This document shows, one piece after another, positions 1-9,696 of a stretch of DNA of 64,000 bases. Origin of the DNA: Podospora comata (lineage: Eukaryota; Ascomycota; Sordariomycetes; Sordariales; Podosporaceae). How positions within the stretch are numbered: the stretch's first letter is position 1; every line of letters starts with the position of its first letter. The position numbers and the translations under genes are program-made. Below the pieces are notes generated by a model that was not told the DNA's origin, searched no databases, and worked only from the letters and a program-made list of their open reading frames with translations. The stretch covers positions 62,001 through 126,000 of the forward strand of contig CP071493.1 of assembly GCA_017354895.1 (NCBI GenBank), in the 5' to 3' direction.

Positions 1-594
1 CAATACCGTTACGTGTGTGGGGCGAGTCCACCAGTGGACAGACCGATAGATGTGGGCAAGGTAAAAATCGTTGCCAAACAGGTCGATGATCTTGCGGACC
101 GACTCGAAAAAGTTGAAGGTGTCCTCTAGCAGAATATCGACAGCATCGTGGAGGGCTTGCTTGATGCCGAGTCGCGACAGCTTAAAGTTGCGAACGAGAG
201 ATTTCGCATGGGGGAAAACGCCGAGGTATTCAATCGGAATCGAGGTAGAACCCTCCAACTGCGGATCGCCGAGGGTCAGGAGACGGAAAGGGGCTTTTTT
301 CGAGGGGAGCGCCGGGGCGGGAGGTTCCTCGATGCTCGAGTTGATCGCTGTCGCTGTCGCTGTCGCTGTCGCCGTCGCATTGGCGAGAAAAGCGGGGACC
401 CAGTGGGATTTGGCCGTTTCGAGGAAAGGCGACCGTGTTTCCGACGACGAAGAGGGCGGCAGCGGAAATGCGCAGGTGCCAAAAACTGGGTACAGGTAGA
501 GATAAATCGTCAGGGCGATGGAGACGGGAATGAGGACGCGCAAGACATGGCGAAGAATCGCCGTCGGCTTTGGGAAGCTGCAGAATCGCATCAT
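1..594 (-). CDS. Cdc1/Ted1-like metallophosphoesterase, N-terminal part (cut by window edge)
   Basis: The reading frame is open from the ATG at 594 to the left edge, 198 codons with no stop. It opens with a short basic stretch and one membrane segment (about residues 13-36, RVLIPVSIALTIYLYLYPV). A variable Thr/Ala-rich luminal linker follows, then the motif FRLLTLGDPQLEGSTSIP at about residues 103-120. That D-P-Q-x-E-G block is the first metal-binding motif of the fungal Cdc1/Ted1 branch of calcineurin-like phosphoesterases. Family members act in the ER/Golgi on ethanolamine phosphates of GPI anchors. The downstream metal ligands lie outside the window, so activity cannot be judged. A three-codon upstream ORF overlaps the start codon. 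Cdc1 versus Ted1 cannot be told apart here. Confidence 0.8.
   Translation of the reverse strand, partial: MMRFCSFPKPTAILRHVLRVLIPVSIALTIYLYLYPVFGTCAFPLPPSSSSETRSPFLETAKSHWVPAFLANATATATATATAINSSIEEPPAPALPSKKAPFRLLTLGDPQLEGSTSIPIEYLGVFPHAKSLVRNFKLSRLGIKQALHDAVDILLEDTFNFFESVRKIIDLFGNDFYLAHIYRSVHWWTRPTHVTVL
345..380. repeat. TCGCTG hexamer microsatellite inside the Cdc1/Ted1-like gene
   Basis: Six consecutive hexamers (TCGCTG, the last two imperfect) encode alternating Thr-Ala on the minus strand. The repeat lies in the linker between the membrane anchor and the phosphoesterase domain, where length changes by whole units keep the frame. Confidence 0.85.
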
Positions 595-1222
595 GACATT
601 TTCTTTTTGAAGATTACAAATTACAAGAAAATCAGAAAGGAGCGAAGAGAAGGAAAAAAGAATAAGGAAAATAAAAATCCGTTCTTGGCGTCGTCGAGGT
701 TGATCATCAGGTTCGATTGAAACAATGGAAACGTCCCAGAAAAAGTTGGACCCCGAAAGTGGCACTTGTCAGCGAGCGCGTGCCACTGCAACGTCAAAGT
801 CGAGTCGCGGCACGGCATGTCAGCGGCACATCAGACGCGGCAGCGGTTGGTTGGTTGGAGCGAGGGTTAGGGTCCACTTGAAAATAGGAGGCCCCTTTTC
901 ATTTCATTGGACATCAGCAAAGTAGTGAATGACTGTTTTATTCTTCTACCCTCGAGCTAAGAAGTTCTTGCCAGAGTGGCCCAACTCGACAGTACAAGAA
1001 TATCACAAAACACAAAACAAATGCAATGCAAAATGACAGAAAACAAGGAAATAATGAGATAACTAAACGAGTGGCCGCCCAGATATCCAAGCTGCTGTTA
1101 GCACAGAAAAAGAGCAATGCAAAAAAGACAAAGGCTCAAACATCCATCACTGATCTAATCCAATCCCAGTCATCCATCCTCATAAATGCTTTTGTTGATT
1201 TTGTTGAACATTGTCGGCAAGC
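595..1222. other. Intergenic: Cdc1/Ted1-like promoter and 3' end of the Gln-rich gene
   Basis: No convincing gene. It should hold the upstream region of the minus-strand Cdc1/Ted1-like gene and the 3' untranslated region of the Gln-rich gene. A telomere-repeat-like AGGGTTAGGG lies at 863-872. Confidence 0.6.
863..872 (+). promoter_or_regulatory. Telobox-like site (AGGGTTAGGG)
   Basis: The sequence matches 1.7 copies of TTAGGG and lies about 270 bp upstream of the Cdc1/Ted1-like start codon. Tbf1-type Myb proteins bind such sites in fungal promoters; binding here is inferred from the motif alone. Confidence 0.35.
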
Positions 1223-2855
1223 CTAGGCCTGGACCTTGTTACCCTGGAGCTGACCTTGGTTCTGGCCGGAGTTGTTGGAATCAAAGCGCTGCTGCTGCTG
1301 ACCCTGCTGTCCCTGATTCTGGCCGGAGTTGGAATCAAAGCGCTGCTGGTGCTGGCCCTGCTGTCCCTGATTCTGGCCGGAGTTGTTGGAATCAAAGCGC
1401 TGCTGCTGCTGCCCCTGCTGTCCCTGCTGCCCTTGGAGGGAGCCTGACATCTTGTCGGCGTCGTTGTTGAAGCAGTCGCGGAGCCTGTTTCTTGGTCAGT
1501 TCTCTTGTTCTCACGCCGGGAGAGGCATGAACTTACATGTTGATGTCACCCTGCTGGCCAGCGACGTAGAGGCACTTCTTGAGCTCGTCCTGGATTTGTC
1601 CCCATTGCTGTCCCTGATCCGAAGAGCCAAGAACCTTCTCAGCCTTTGCGTCCTGCCCATTGGTCATGCCAGAGTTGGTGTTTTGATGCTCGGCACGGCC
1701 AGAAAGACGGCCCTGGTTATTGTTCTCGCCCTTGTTGAGGAGCTGAGAGGACGAGATACCCTTCTCAAGCTTCTGCTGCATCGGGGTATCCTCCTGATTG
1801 TAAGTCTTCATCTGGGCGGGCTGGACAAACTTGGTGGACTCGCTGTCGCCCTCATTGTTGGTGCTGGCGCTGGAGCCCTTGGAGGAAGACTGTCCCTGAC
1901 CGCGGGGCTGGACCTTCTCGTGCTGGGAAATGACAATCGTGGGGACATCCTGCTCCTTCATGGCTGGGTTCTGGTGTTCACCGCCCTTGATAGCGGACTG
2001 GAGCTGCCCGTTGGTCGACTGTTGGCCTTGGTTGCCATTATCCAGATTGATTCTCTGGTTTTGACCCTGTGTGACGCCCTCATCCTTGTTGACGTTGTTG
2101 CCGAGTGGCTGCTCAAGCTGGCCGTTTCTCAGGCGCTGTCTCTCTTGCTCGAGACTGTTCTGGGGGTAGGCGTTGGACTCGAAACGGCCACCGTTGCCAA
2201 GGGCACCAGAGCCCATGGGGCCCTGCTGCTGCTGGCCATGAACCTCGGAGCGGCGGACTTGGGTCTTGCCCTTGCCCTCTTGCTGGCGCTCAAGGTTCTG
2301 CTGCTGCTGGGGACCAAAGAGAAGCTCCCGGATCTTGTCGAGTGTGGTCATGAGCTGCCCATTCTCTTGAGCTTGCTGTTGCTGCTGCTGCTGCTGGCCG
2401 TTGTTGTTCTTGTGAAGCCCGGAGTTGACCTCGGAGCGGGGCTGGTACTGCTGCTCCTTGGTGAAGGGGATATTGGAGCCGCCAGACGTAGTCGAAAGCT
2501 GGAGGCTCTCGTGATTGAGCTCCTTCTTGCCAAGGTAGTCGCCGGACTTGTCGTAGAGACCGTTGTTGCCGGTGTTGCTGCCGCCCATCTGGTTTCCGGA
2601 GTCGGCGCCGTGGCCAGCGGCGAACATTAGGTCGTGGGAGCGAGTAGACAGACCGCCATTGCCGTTCTGGCGGGTCTTGTCAAAGCGGCCTTGCTGACCC
2701 TGTTGACCTTGCTGAGCGCCCTGGTCGTTGCCGCTCGAGATGCGGGTGTTTCCACCGTTGTGGGGGCAGTTGCCGTTTCCGCAGCTGGAGGCGGGAAGGG
2801 CTGAGCCTGTTGCCGCAATGGCGATGGTGGTGAGAACGGTGCGAGAAATATGCAT
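1223..2855 (-). CDS. Secreted glutamine-rich repeat protein of unknown function
   Basis: Two exons, 2855-1537 and 1484-1223, joined over a 52-bp intron (GTAAGT donor, CAG acceptor, phase 2), give 526 residues. The ATG at 2855 is chosen because it begins a clean signal peptide (MHISRTVLTTIAIAATGSALPA). The rest is very rich in Q, N, G and S with few hydrophobic residues, so it is probably disordered. The Cys-containing blocks are near the N-terminus (SSCGNGNC) and around the splice junction (KKCLYVAGQQ, LRDCFNND). The last exon has three tandem copies of a unit containing QQRFDSN and SGQNQGQ. A TATA-like sequence stands about 140 bp upstream. I do not recognise a domain; a cell-wall or matrix protein is possible but only inferred. 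Confidence 0.75.
1260..1427. repeat. Three tandem 54-57 bp units in the last exon of the Gln-rich gene
   Basis: Each unit starts at TCTGGCCGGAGTTG (plus strand) and reads through a CTG run to the next copy. On the coding strand each encodes about 18-19 residues with the core QQRFDSN(N)SGQN. The middle copy lacks one Asn codon. The copies differ by only a few bases, so the array is probably young or homogenised. Confidence 0.9.
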
Positions 2856-2993
2856 CTTGGCGACAAGAGAGGCTTCAACAAGGACAACTTTTTGGAGCCG
2901 ACTGGAACTGAGTAGAGAAAGACTGTATGAATGCAGAGATGTATGCGTTGGATGATGAGATATTCCAAACGCCAAACCGGGGGAGGAAGATGG

Positions 2994-3003
2994 AAATATA
3001 TAT
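2994..3003 (-). promoter_or_regulatory. TATA-like element of the Gln-rich gene
   Basis: GATATATATTT on the minus strand lies about 140 bp before the ATG at 2855, a usual distance once a 5' leader is allowed for. Assigned by sequence and position only. Confidence 0.4.
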
Positions 3004-4030
3004 CCTTTTCGGTCCTCAACATCCCAACCACGCCCGAGTTGAAGTCAACGAGAATTACCCTCTTGTTCTACAGCGTTGAGCAAACCAGCCCGGCCAGAAC
3101 TCGCCTTGCTGTCTGCGCGAGCCAGAGTGATCGACCACGTCAAGAAAGACACCAAGCCAGCTCATGGCGACTGGGTAGCAAGAAACAGGCAAGCGCCCGG
3201 CTCGTCACCCATACAAACCACGTCGTGACCCGGCCGCTATCGACCACCCACCACCTCTGTCACCTCAATCTCGGTGGGGGGAGAGAAAGTCGTGGTCGTC
3301 ACCGGTTGCAATGGTCCCCCTGGCCTAGGTCATTTCGCTTCTAGACCGGCAGGACGATGGTTCCTGTTGCCCAGGTCTGTCAGCTCTCGTGAGGACTGTC
3401 CAGTGGCTAACTTGAACGTAACACCCGCCTCCTTGCCCACGTTGACCGTACCTTTCTGACAACTCCTTTCCACCAAGGCTTTGACAGGCGAAGGAAAGAG
3501 AAAAAAAAAAGATATCATCCCGGACCATCACCAAAGTTGAGTATGCCAAACATGTCGTGAAACCGGTCTGTGTTGTTCCACCACCCCAACATCAGCGTGC
3601 AACATCAGGCTCCCCATTTGGGCGGTTTGGCACTGCTTGTACTCATCCGAGATCTGCCAGGTCACTGAATGAGGTTGCTCAACCAGTACGAAATGCCTGT
3701 CAGGGACTCTTGCATGTCACCATCGCCCCCTCTTCCACCTCACGTAGCAAGACGTTGTGTCGTGCCATGGTCGGCCATCAGTCGGAGCCTCTTGTCACAT
3801 ATTCTCCTTGCCGTCCAAGCCAGAGGGCAAAAAGTCTTGTTCCACCCCAAACGTCTTGTCATGCCGATATAGGGAAAGAAAAAAAGTGAAGTGACAAATT
3901 ATACGCATACATTTTTCCCCTTGATCGCCTGTAATCGTACATACAAATCAACCTGGTCGCTTTTTTCGCCGCCCTGCTGCATTACCATGACCCCTATGTG
4001 CCGCTGTCCTAACGTAGCCGTGGCTCACAT

Positions 4031-4054
4031 GCTGCTGCTGCTGCTGCTGCTGCT
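4031..4054. repeat. Triplet run (GCT)8 in the TIM50 3' region
   Basis: Eight uninterrupted GCT/CTG triplets, read as CAG on the TIM50 mRNA strand, about 115 bp after the stop codon. Non-coding, probably within the 3' untranslated region. Confidence 0.85.
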
Positions 4055-4168
4055 CCGGCCACCCTGTCCGAGACAGAAAGAGAGAGGTCATTCTCCCAAT
4101 CTTCTCGAGTATCAGAGAGGAAGAAAAAGAGTGGTTGGACTATTGTTACATGGTGGGGGTGTTCAGGT

Positions 4169-5887
4169 CTACGCCGTCTTGGGCCCCGAAGTGCTATCTG
4201 TTGAGGATGAGGCTGATGTCTCCTCATCCTTGACAAACCAGCTGAACATGGACGACTTCATACTCTTCATGGCTTCCTTCTGCATCTTCTCCTGGAGCTC
4301 TTGCTCTTCCTTCAGCCACTTCTCGCCATTCTTGCGGATCTCTTCCTCCAGCGCCAAGTAGTTACGCATGCCTCTCTCACGCGCGATGTCCTGCAGCATC
4401 TTGCCCTTGGCAAACGCCTCGGTGGGGTTCTCCTCACCCTCCGTAACCATCAAGCTCATGTTGCTTGGCTTGAGGCCGAGATGGCTGCTCAGCCAGCCGA
4501 TGCCGCCGCCCGAGGCCTTAACCTTGTTGGCACCCAGTCTGCGCTGATGCTCGGCGCGGGCGAGGGCCTCACGGCGGGCAAACTCAACTGGAATGTTCTT
4601 GCCCTCGAACGACTTGAGGACTTTGCGGACGTCATCGTACTGCATGGTGTGAATAAACTCCAAAAAGGGGACGAGATCGACCAGGTCCTTGTCCTTGGGG
4701 TTGCCCTTCCACTTGGGGAGGATGATGGCGTTCTCGGGCTGGGCACGGACGTGCTTGGCTTCGGTGTCAATAATGATCACCTTGGACAGATCACGGTTGA
4801 GGTACGACAAATCCTGGAGACACGTGTGTAAGTCTAACGGCGTCCATGTCAGATAGGGGAGGGCTGGCAGTCATACCTTGATGATCTCGCCATCCTTGTA
4901 CTTTGTGGCTTCACGGAAGAGGGGCCACATAATGAAACGGTAGGGATCCAGTTTGCGCACCAGCGGCTCGCCGGTGCCCCAGGGGACGGTGGTGAAGAGG
5001 ACGATTTCGTAGTACTGCGAGAGGTAGTGCAAAAAGTAGTCCACGCCCGGCCGCTTTGCCACACGCCATCCATGCTCGCGACTCCATTCGCTGTGAATCA
5101 GCATATCCTCCAGACTGATGCACAAGGTGTAGGGACGCTCAAAGGACGGGTCAGGGTCGGGGAGCAGCTTCTCAAATGACGGCTCCTGATAGTATGTGAC
5201 AGTCTCTGTCATGCGTGACACGGCGCGCTTCCACCAGAGCCCCAGACTCCAGCCGTTGCCAACACTGGGTTTTTTGGCGAGCTCCTCCTCGCTCCATTCC
5301 CTACCCAGATACACGGTGCCTCCGACAGCACCCAAGCCAGCAGAGGCGAGTGCGAAATAGGTCCACCACTTCCGCTTGCGCTCCGACGACGAGACATAGG
5401 CAGAAGCGGGAAGCTCACCCTTTGGCCTCTTTCTCCCGCCGCTGCCACCCCCATCACCACCGCTGCCAGCACCCGCCGCCTCGTCTCCGATGGTGGACTT
5501 GTCTGTAGCACCGGCCCGTTCGTATTCCAAAGTCGAAGGGATACCCTGTGTCAGGTCTGGAAGCTTGGACAGATCGGGTATCGGTTCTTCGGGCTCCTGT
5601 TCCTGGGGTGTGGTTGACTTGGCCTCTGTCTCGGCGGCCGACGACGGTGGTGGCGGTGGTGGTGGTGGTGATGGCGGGGCATCTGGTTGCTTTGGTTGCT
5701 GCTGCTGTTCGGCAGCGGCCTTTTGTGACGGTGATTGTTTTGGAGCATTAAACCTCGACTTGTTGTCCTTGGCCATTCCTCGGGCCCATACGGCCGGCAA
5801 TGTCTGGCGGGGGAGGGCCGACGACGCCGCAAAAGCCGCAGCTCTCGCACCCGCAACCGGGCGCGCAGCAGCTCGTGCCAGCATCAT
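4169..5887 (-). CDS. TIM50: Mitochondrial inner membrane translocase subunit TIM50
   Basis: Exons 5887-4877 and 4813-4169 flank a 63-bp phase-0 intron and give 551 residues. TIM50 is the presequence receptor of the TIM23 complex in the inner membrane. The N-terminus is basic and Arg/Ala-rich (mitochondrial presequence). A proline/glutamine-rich linker follows, then one membrane span (about 174-195, WWTYFALASAGLGAVGG) and the FCP1-like domain facing the intermembrane space. That domain shows SLEDMLIHSEWSREHGW, LSQYYEIVLFTT and DLSYLNRDLSKVIIIDT; the degenerate LED in place of DxD is normal for Tim50. Two ATGs stand side by side at the start; the first is used. It is divergent to the F-box-like gene, with about 1 kb between them. 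Confidence 0.95.
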
Positions 5888-6919
5888 GACTTTTGTTGTC
5901 TGGATGTTGCTGCTTCAGTCTCTCGGGGGTCCTCCTCGGTCTTGGCTACGGTCGGCGATATCGTATGAAAGAATAGAAGTGGAAGCAGCTGGATGTGAAG
6001 ATGGGTTGCAAGTCGTCAAAGTGCTCCAATCTCAATGACAGCTGAACAACTGACCAGTCGAGGTCCATACCTTGGTCCAAAGCTCTGACCAAAAAATCTC
6101 AAAACCTTCTTGCTGCACATCTGCCAAGCAGTCGTTGGAGTCAAAAAAGCCCACACAATCCCTGCCACTGCCGGCCATCTGCCACCTGCCAGGCCAATCG
6201 CATGTTCTCAACTCGATCGCCGATAAGCCGATAAGCCCGCAGTGGTGGGTCCAGTCTTTCGTCATGGTGAACTGGCTGTCGGAGAGTCCCGCTCTCACGT
6301 GCCCCACCCTTGTGATGCCCCGCATGCCATTGAGCATTGAGCCATGGGATTCGGTTCAATCATCAACTGCCTTTCTGCATCGATGCAGTCGTCGAACCTG
6401 TGCCTGAAGTACCTGCCCTCCCCTGTGAGATTGAACCTATCATTCATCCATTTCCCCTCATCTACCTGGTTTGGTTTAAAAGTCGCGGCTGTTTCCTCCT
6501 CCTGGTTCTCCGTTCTCCACCCCTGCGATTCCATGATTCGCACCTTCATCCCAGCCAAAGCATCAATTCTTCTGTCACATCTGCCTGCCATGGCCGCCGC
6601 GGATGCATTCTAGAGGGTGGTCCACGAGTCGACTTTTTCCAGTGCTCACCATGGGACCACCCTCTGAGTTCTGCATTTGCGCCCGCCCAACAAGCACCCA
6701 GACTGTGCCTTTGCGATTAGCTGTTACAAACCAGAATTGACCGTAGGTTTCATCAGTCCGTCCCTCCAGCAACATTTGCCACTACTAACTCGTAACTCGG
6801 CACTACACAGCCTTACTTTCGCCTTTTGCAAGCCAAGACTGAGCATTTACTCGACTTCCAAACCTCCAAACCACGCCCATATCCTTTCTCATAGATACCA
6901 CAGTATAGAGTAGCGCAGC
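5888..6919. other. Intergenic: divergent promoter region TIM50 / F-box-like gene
   Basis: No gene supported; several short ORFs lack codon bias and family resemblance. A CACGTG core at about 6297 is the only motif I noted. Confidence 0.55.
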
Positions 6920-7912
6920 ATGGCCCGCCGAACGACGGCAAAGGGCCCTCGTGCCCGCGCCATTGCCTCCTCCTCTCTCGCCTCGTCCTCCGCCCGCCCC
7001 ACGCCGGTTCCTTCGAGCGACGCGACCCCGGTCAGCTCGACCTACCCATCTACTTATGCCTCCGAGGCAGAACACGACTTGGATGATGACATGTTGAAGA
7101 AGATGCACGGATTGACCATCTCCGATACGCCCGGCGATTCTATCACCGCGGCCGTGGTCAAGAAGGCCGAGCCAAAGAAGCCGTTCCGGTTCTTGGATCT
7201 GCCACCCGAGCTCCGGATCACCATTTATGGTTATTATTTTGCCGATGTCGACCGTGTTCTCGACCTTGATCCGGCAAATTACAAGCGCATCCACAAGAAG
7301 CTGGGCCTCATGCGCACATGCAAGACAATTTACTATGAGGCAACCCACATGTTTTACAGCAGCCGTACCTTCCGGCTGTTCCCTACGCATCCGGGCCGCT
7401 ACTTCAAGACGAAGAAGCCTCTCCTTGCGCGCCTCAAACCACGTCAGCGTAACTGCTTGACATCCCTAGAGTTGCGGCTCGGCCCCGGCTGGAGCAAACC
7501 TCCCCGCGGATGGGTTGTGAACCCAGCGCTCGGGCTTGCTGATTGCGTCAACGTGCGCAAACTGACTATTTTTGTCGAGTGCGATCCCAGTGATGGCATC
7601 TTCAACGGCTTCCGTCGTCACGATGGATATTACGAAGGCTTCAGCACCAGCCTTCTCAGCAGCGTTTTGGATGAGATGCCATTTATCGACTGCTTGACTT
7701 TTGACGCCTGGTCAAGCGTCAAGAAATCGGGCGCCATGATGCGTGCTCTGCTGGAACTTGCATATGCACGGGGCTTGTCAGTTCGCTGGGGTCCTGAAAG
7801 GGGTTGGGCCGACTTTGAAGACGAGGTGGAGGCTGTCCCCGAAGGCCATGTTGCTAATAATGCTATGTTGAGCCAGGCTCCGCTTGGGATTGGGGTTGCG
7901 GTTGTGGCTTGA
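6920..7912 (+). CDS. F-box/2EXR-like fungal protein
   Basis: A single-exon frame of 330 residues from the ATG at 6920. Residues 1-85 are Ser/Thr/Pro-rich and probably disordered. From about residue 93 comes FRFLDLPPELRITIYGYYF, the LPPELR helix typical of fungal F-box-like and 2EXR domains. Next come the conserved LMRTCKTIYYEATHMFYSS segment and a leucine-spaced C-terminal half (LTSLELRLG, NVRKLTIFVEC). Such proteins are often thought to be substrate adaptors of SCF ubiquitin ligases, but these LPPELR proteins have no tested role that I know of. It faces away from TIM50. Confidence 0.75.
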   Translation: MARRTTAKGPRARAIASSSLASSSARPTPVPSSDATPVSSTYPSTYASEAEHDLDDDMLKKMHGLTISDTPGDSITAAVVKKAEPKKPFRFLDLPPELRITIYGYYFADVDRVLDLDPANYKRIHKKLGLMRTCKTIYYEATHMFYSSRTFRLFPTHPGRYFKTKKPLLARLKPRQRNCLTSLELRLGPGWSKPPRGWVVNPALGLADCVNVRKLTIFVECDPSDGIFNGFRRHDGYYEGFSTSLLSSVLDEMPFIDCLTFDAWSSVKKSGAMMRALLELAYARGLSVRWGPERGWADFEDEVEAVPEGHVANNAMLSQAPLGIGVAVVA

Positions 7913-8586
7913 GGGTTTTCTTTTCTTTGGTTTGTGGACAACGGCTGGGTAGCATGGGTATGGGCAACGGTTGGGTACGGTCATCATGATTATGAGCATA
8001 TATGTTGTATTACGCATCTGATCACTTCACTCATTCCAACGGTGGATATTTTGCTGATTGTTGCCGTTATTGCTCTGTGTTGCAGCAAGTATACCATCGA
8101 GGTCGTACTGATGAGTTTATGCTCACCTCACACCCTAGCATATCGAAAACCCACCGGCCTGCAGGTGTGCAAACAAAGGCGTTCGAGTTGTTGCCGTTAT
8201 TACCGTCGGCGGCGAGTTAAACCCACAAGCCTCGACCGCGATTTGCTCAGGAACGAGCTGTGTTTGGCTGGCCCGCCCGAGAGTAACCGGAACTCCGCGG
8301 ACTAGTTCACCTTTAAAGACCCCACCCATCATCACCATCATCACCATCATCACCATCATCACCATCATCACCATCATTACCATCATCACCATCATTACCA
8401 TCATCATCATTACCATCATCACCATTACCATCATCACCATTACCATCATCACCATTACCATCATCACCATTACCATCATCACCATTACCATCATCACCAT
8501 TACCATCATCACCATTACCATCATCACCATCACCATCATTGACAACTGCCCTGAGGCAAACGCACCAAACTATCGATACTCTCAAA
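7913..8586. other. Intergenic before the nitronate monooxygenase gene, mostly minisatellite
   Basis: The first 400 bases show nothing recognisable. The last 260 bases are dominated by the G-free CAT/CAC/TAC minisatellite (separate entry), which ends 46 bases before the start codon. Confidence 0.7.
8326..8540. repeat. CAT/CAC/TAC minisatellite with no G on the + strand
   Basis: It begins as about five 9-bp CATCATCAC units and turns into about eight copies of a 15-bp unit (CATCATCACCATTAC). With its flank, positions 8319-8540 hold 222 bases without one G on the plus strand. It ends 46 bases before the nitronate monooxygenase ATG, so part or all of it may lie in the 5' leader. The apparent Met/Val and Asp/Gly ORFs across it on the other strand are products of the repeat. 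Confidence 0.95.
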
Positions 8587-9696
8587 ATGGCCGCCTCATC
8601 CATCCGCAACTCACTCGAGAGCCACTACCCCTGGGCCGCCTTCCCATTGATCATCTCAGCCCCCATGCGTGTCATGTCGGGCCCTGCTCTCGCCCTCGCC
8701 GTCTCTGAGGCTGGAGGTTTGGGGTTCATCGGCCCGGGTATCAAGCCCGAGTCCATCCTGACTGATCTGACCGAAGCCGCCTCGCTATGTTCACAGCGGG
8801 CTTCTGACGCTACACGGCTCAGTGTCCAAGACGAGGGGGTTCTACCTGTTGGGATTGGGTTCCAGCTGTGGAATGGTGATCTCGGTTCGGCGAAGGAGGC
8901 GGCGGAAAAGTTTATCCCTGCGGCGATTTGGCTTTTTGCGCCAAAGGATGGGCAAAAGGATGTTGACGACTGGACTGAGGGGTTGAGGGGGGTGACCAAG
9001 GGGAGGAGTCAGATTTGGTTGCAGGTTGGGACTGTGGGTGAGGCGGTTGAGGCGGCAGAGACGAAACGGGGGAGGCCAGATGTGCTGGTTGTCCAGGGAC
9101 AGGAAGCGGGTGGGCATGGGAGGACGAGTGATGGGGCTAGTTTGGGGACGTTGGTGCCTGAAATCAAAGATGCACTGGAGGAAAGGGGTGCAGGTGACAT
9201 TCCACTGTTTGCGGCGGGAGGGATTGCTGATGGGAGGGGTGTGGCTGCGGCTCTGTGCCTGGGGGCATCCGGGGTGGTCATGGGGACAAGGTTTCTGTGT
9301 TCAAACGAGGCGAGAATCAAAAAGGGTTACCAGGACGCTGTGCTTGAGGCTAAAGACGGCGGAAAGAATACAGTTAGGACTCATCTGTACAATCACCTGA
9401 GGGGGACGTTTGGGTGGCCAGAAGAGAAGTGGGCGCCGAGGACAATCGTGAACAGGAGTTGGGAGGAACACACTCAGGGTGGTATTTCTTTTGATCAGCT
9501 GAAGGAGAAACACGACCAGAGTGTGAAAGAAGACGGCGATAAAGCCTGGGGAAGACAGACTGGCAGGACGGCAACATATGCTGGCAGTGGCGTTGGTTTG
9601 GTCAGAAGTGTTGACCCCGCAGGCGAAATTGTCGAGAAGACAAGGGAAGAGGCAAAGAAGATTTTGAGGGGCCTGCAGAGTGGGCTGCAAGTTTAG
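8587..9696 (+). CDS. Nitronate monooxygenase (2-nitropropane dioxygenase type)
   Basis: A single-exon frame of 369 residues. The start is the ATG at 8587 (context CTCAAAATGG); the open frame upstream has only a TTG and runs into the minisatellite. The enzyme is an FMN-dependent TIM barrel that oxidises alkyl nitronates such as propionate-3-nitronate to aldehydes and nitrite. Family marks are PMRVMSGPALALAVSEAGG at the N-terminus, GQEAGGHGRT with the catalytic base His at about residue 177, and LFAAGGIADGRGVAAAL followed by GASGVVMGTRF for phosphate binding. No targeting signal is evident. No nitrogen-metabolism neighbour is adjacent except the permease 3 kb downstream. Confidence 0.92.
   Translation: MAASSIRNSLESHYPWAAFPLIISAPMRVMSGPALALAVSEAGGLGFIGPGIKPESILTDLTEAASLCSQRASDATRLSVQDEGVLPVGIGFQLWNGDLGSAKEAAEKFIPAAIWLFAPKDGQKDVDDWTEGLRGVTKGRSQIWLQVGTVGEAVEAAETKRGRPDVLVVQGQEAGGHGRTSDGASLGTLVPEIKDALEERGAGDIPLFAAGGIADGRGVAAALCLGASGVVMGTRFLCSNEARIKKGYQDAVLEAKDGGKNTVRTHLYNHLRGTFGWPEEKWAPRTIVNRSWEEHTQGGISFDQLKEKHDQSVKEDGDKAWGRQTGRTATYAGSGVGLVRSVDPAGEIVEKTREEAKKILRGLQSGLQV

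Larger units (their letters stand above)
2856..4168. other. Intergenic: promoter of the Gln-rich gene and TIM50 3' region
   Basis: Only short, unconvincing ORFs are present. The left part should be the Gln-rich gene promoter (TATA-like at 2994-3003) and the right part the TIM50 3' untranslated region, which carries a CTG/CAG triplet run. Confidence 0.55.

Noticed and set aside
1383-2630. 415-codon Leu-rich plus-strand ORF
   Set aside because: It is the complement of the Gln-rich gene: CAG on one strand gives CTG (Leu) on the other. No signal or family supports it.
5490-6038. 182-codon plus-strand ORF over the TIM50 start
   Set aside because: Complement of the Pro/Gly-rich TIM50 N-terminus and promoter; no coding features.
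8135-8609. Met/Val- and Asp/Gly-repeat ORFs on the minus strand
   Set aside because: Produced by the CAT/CAC/TAC minisatellite in different frames.
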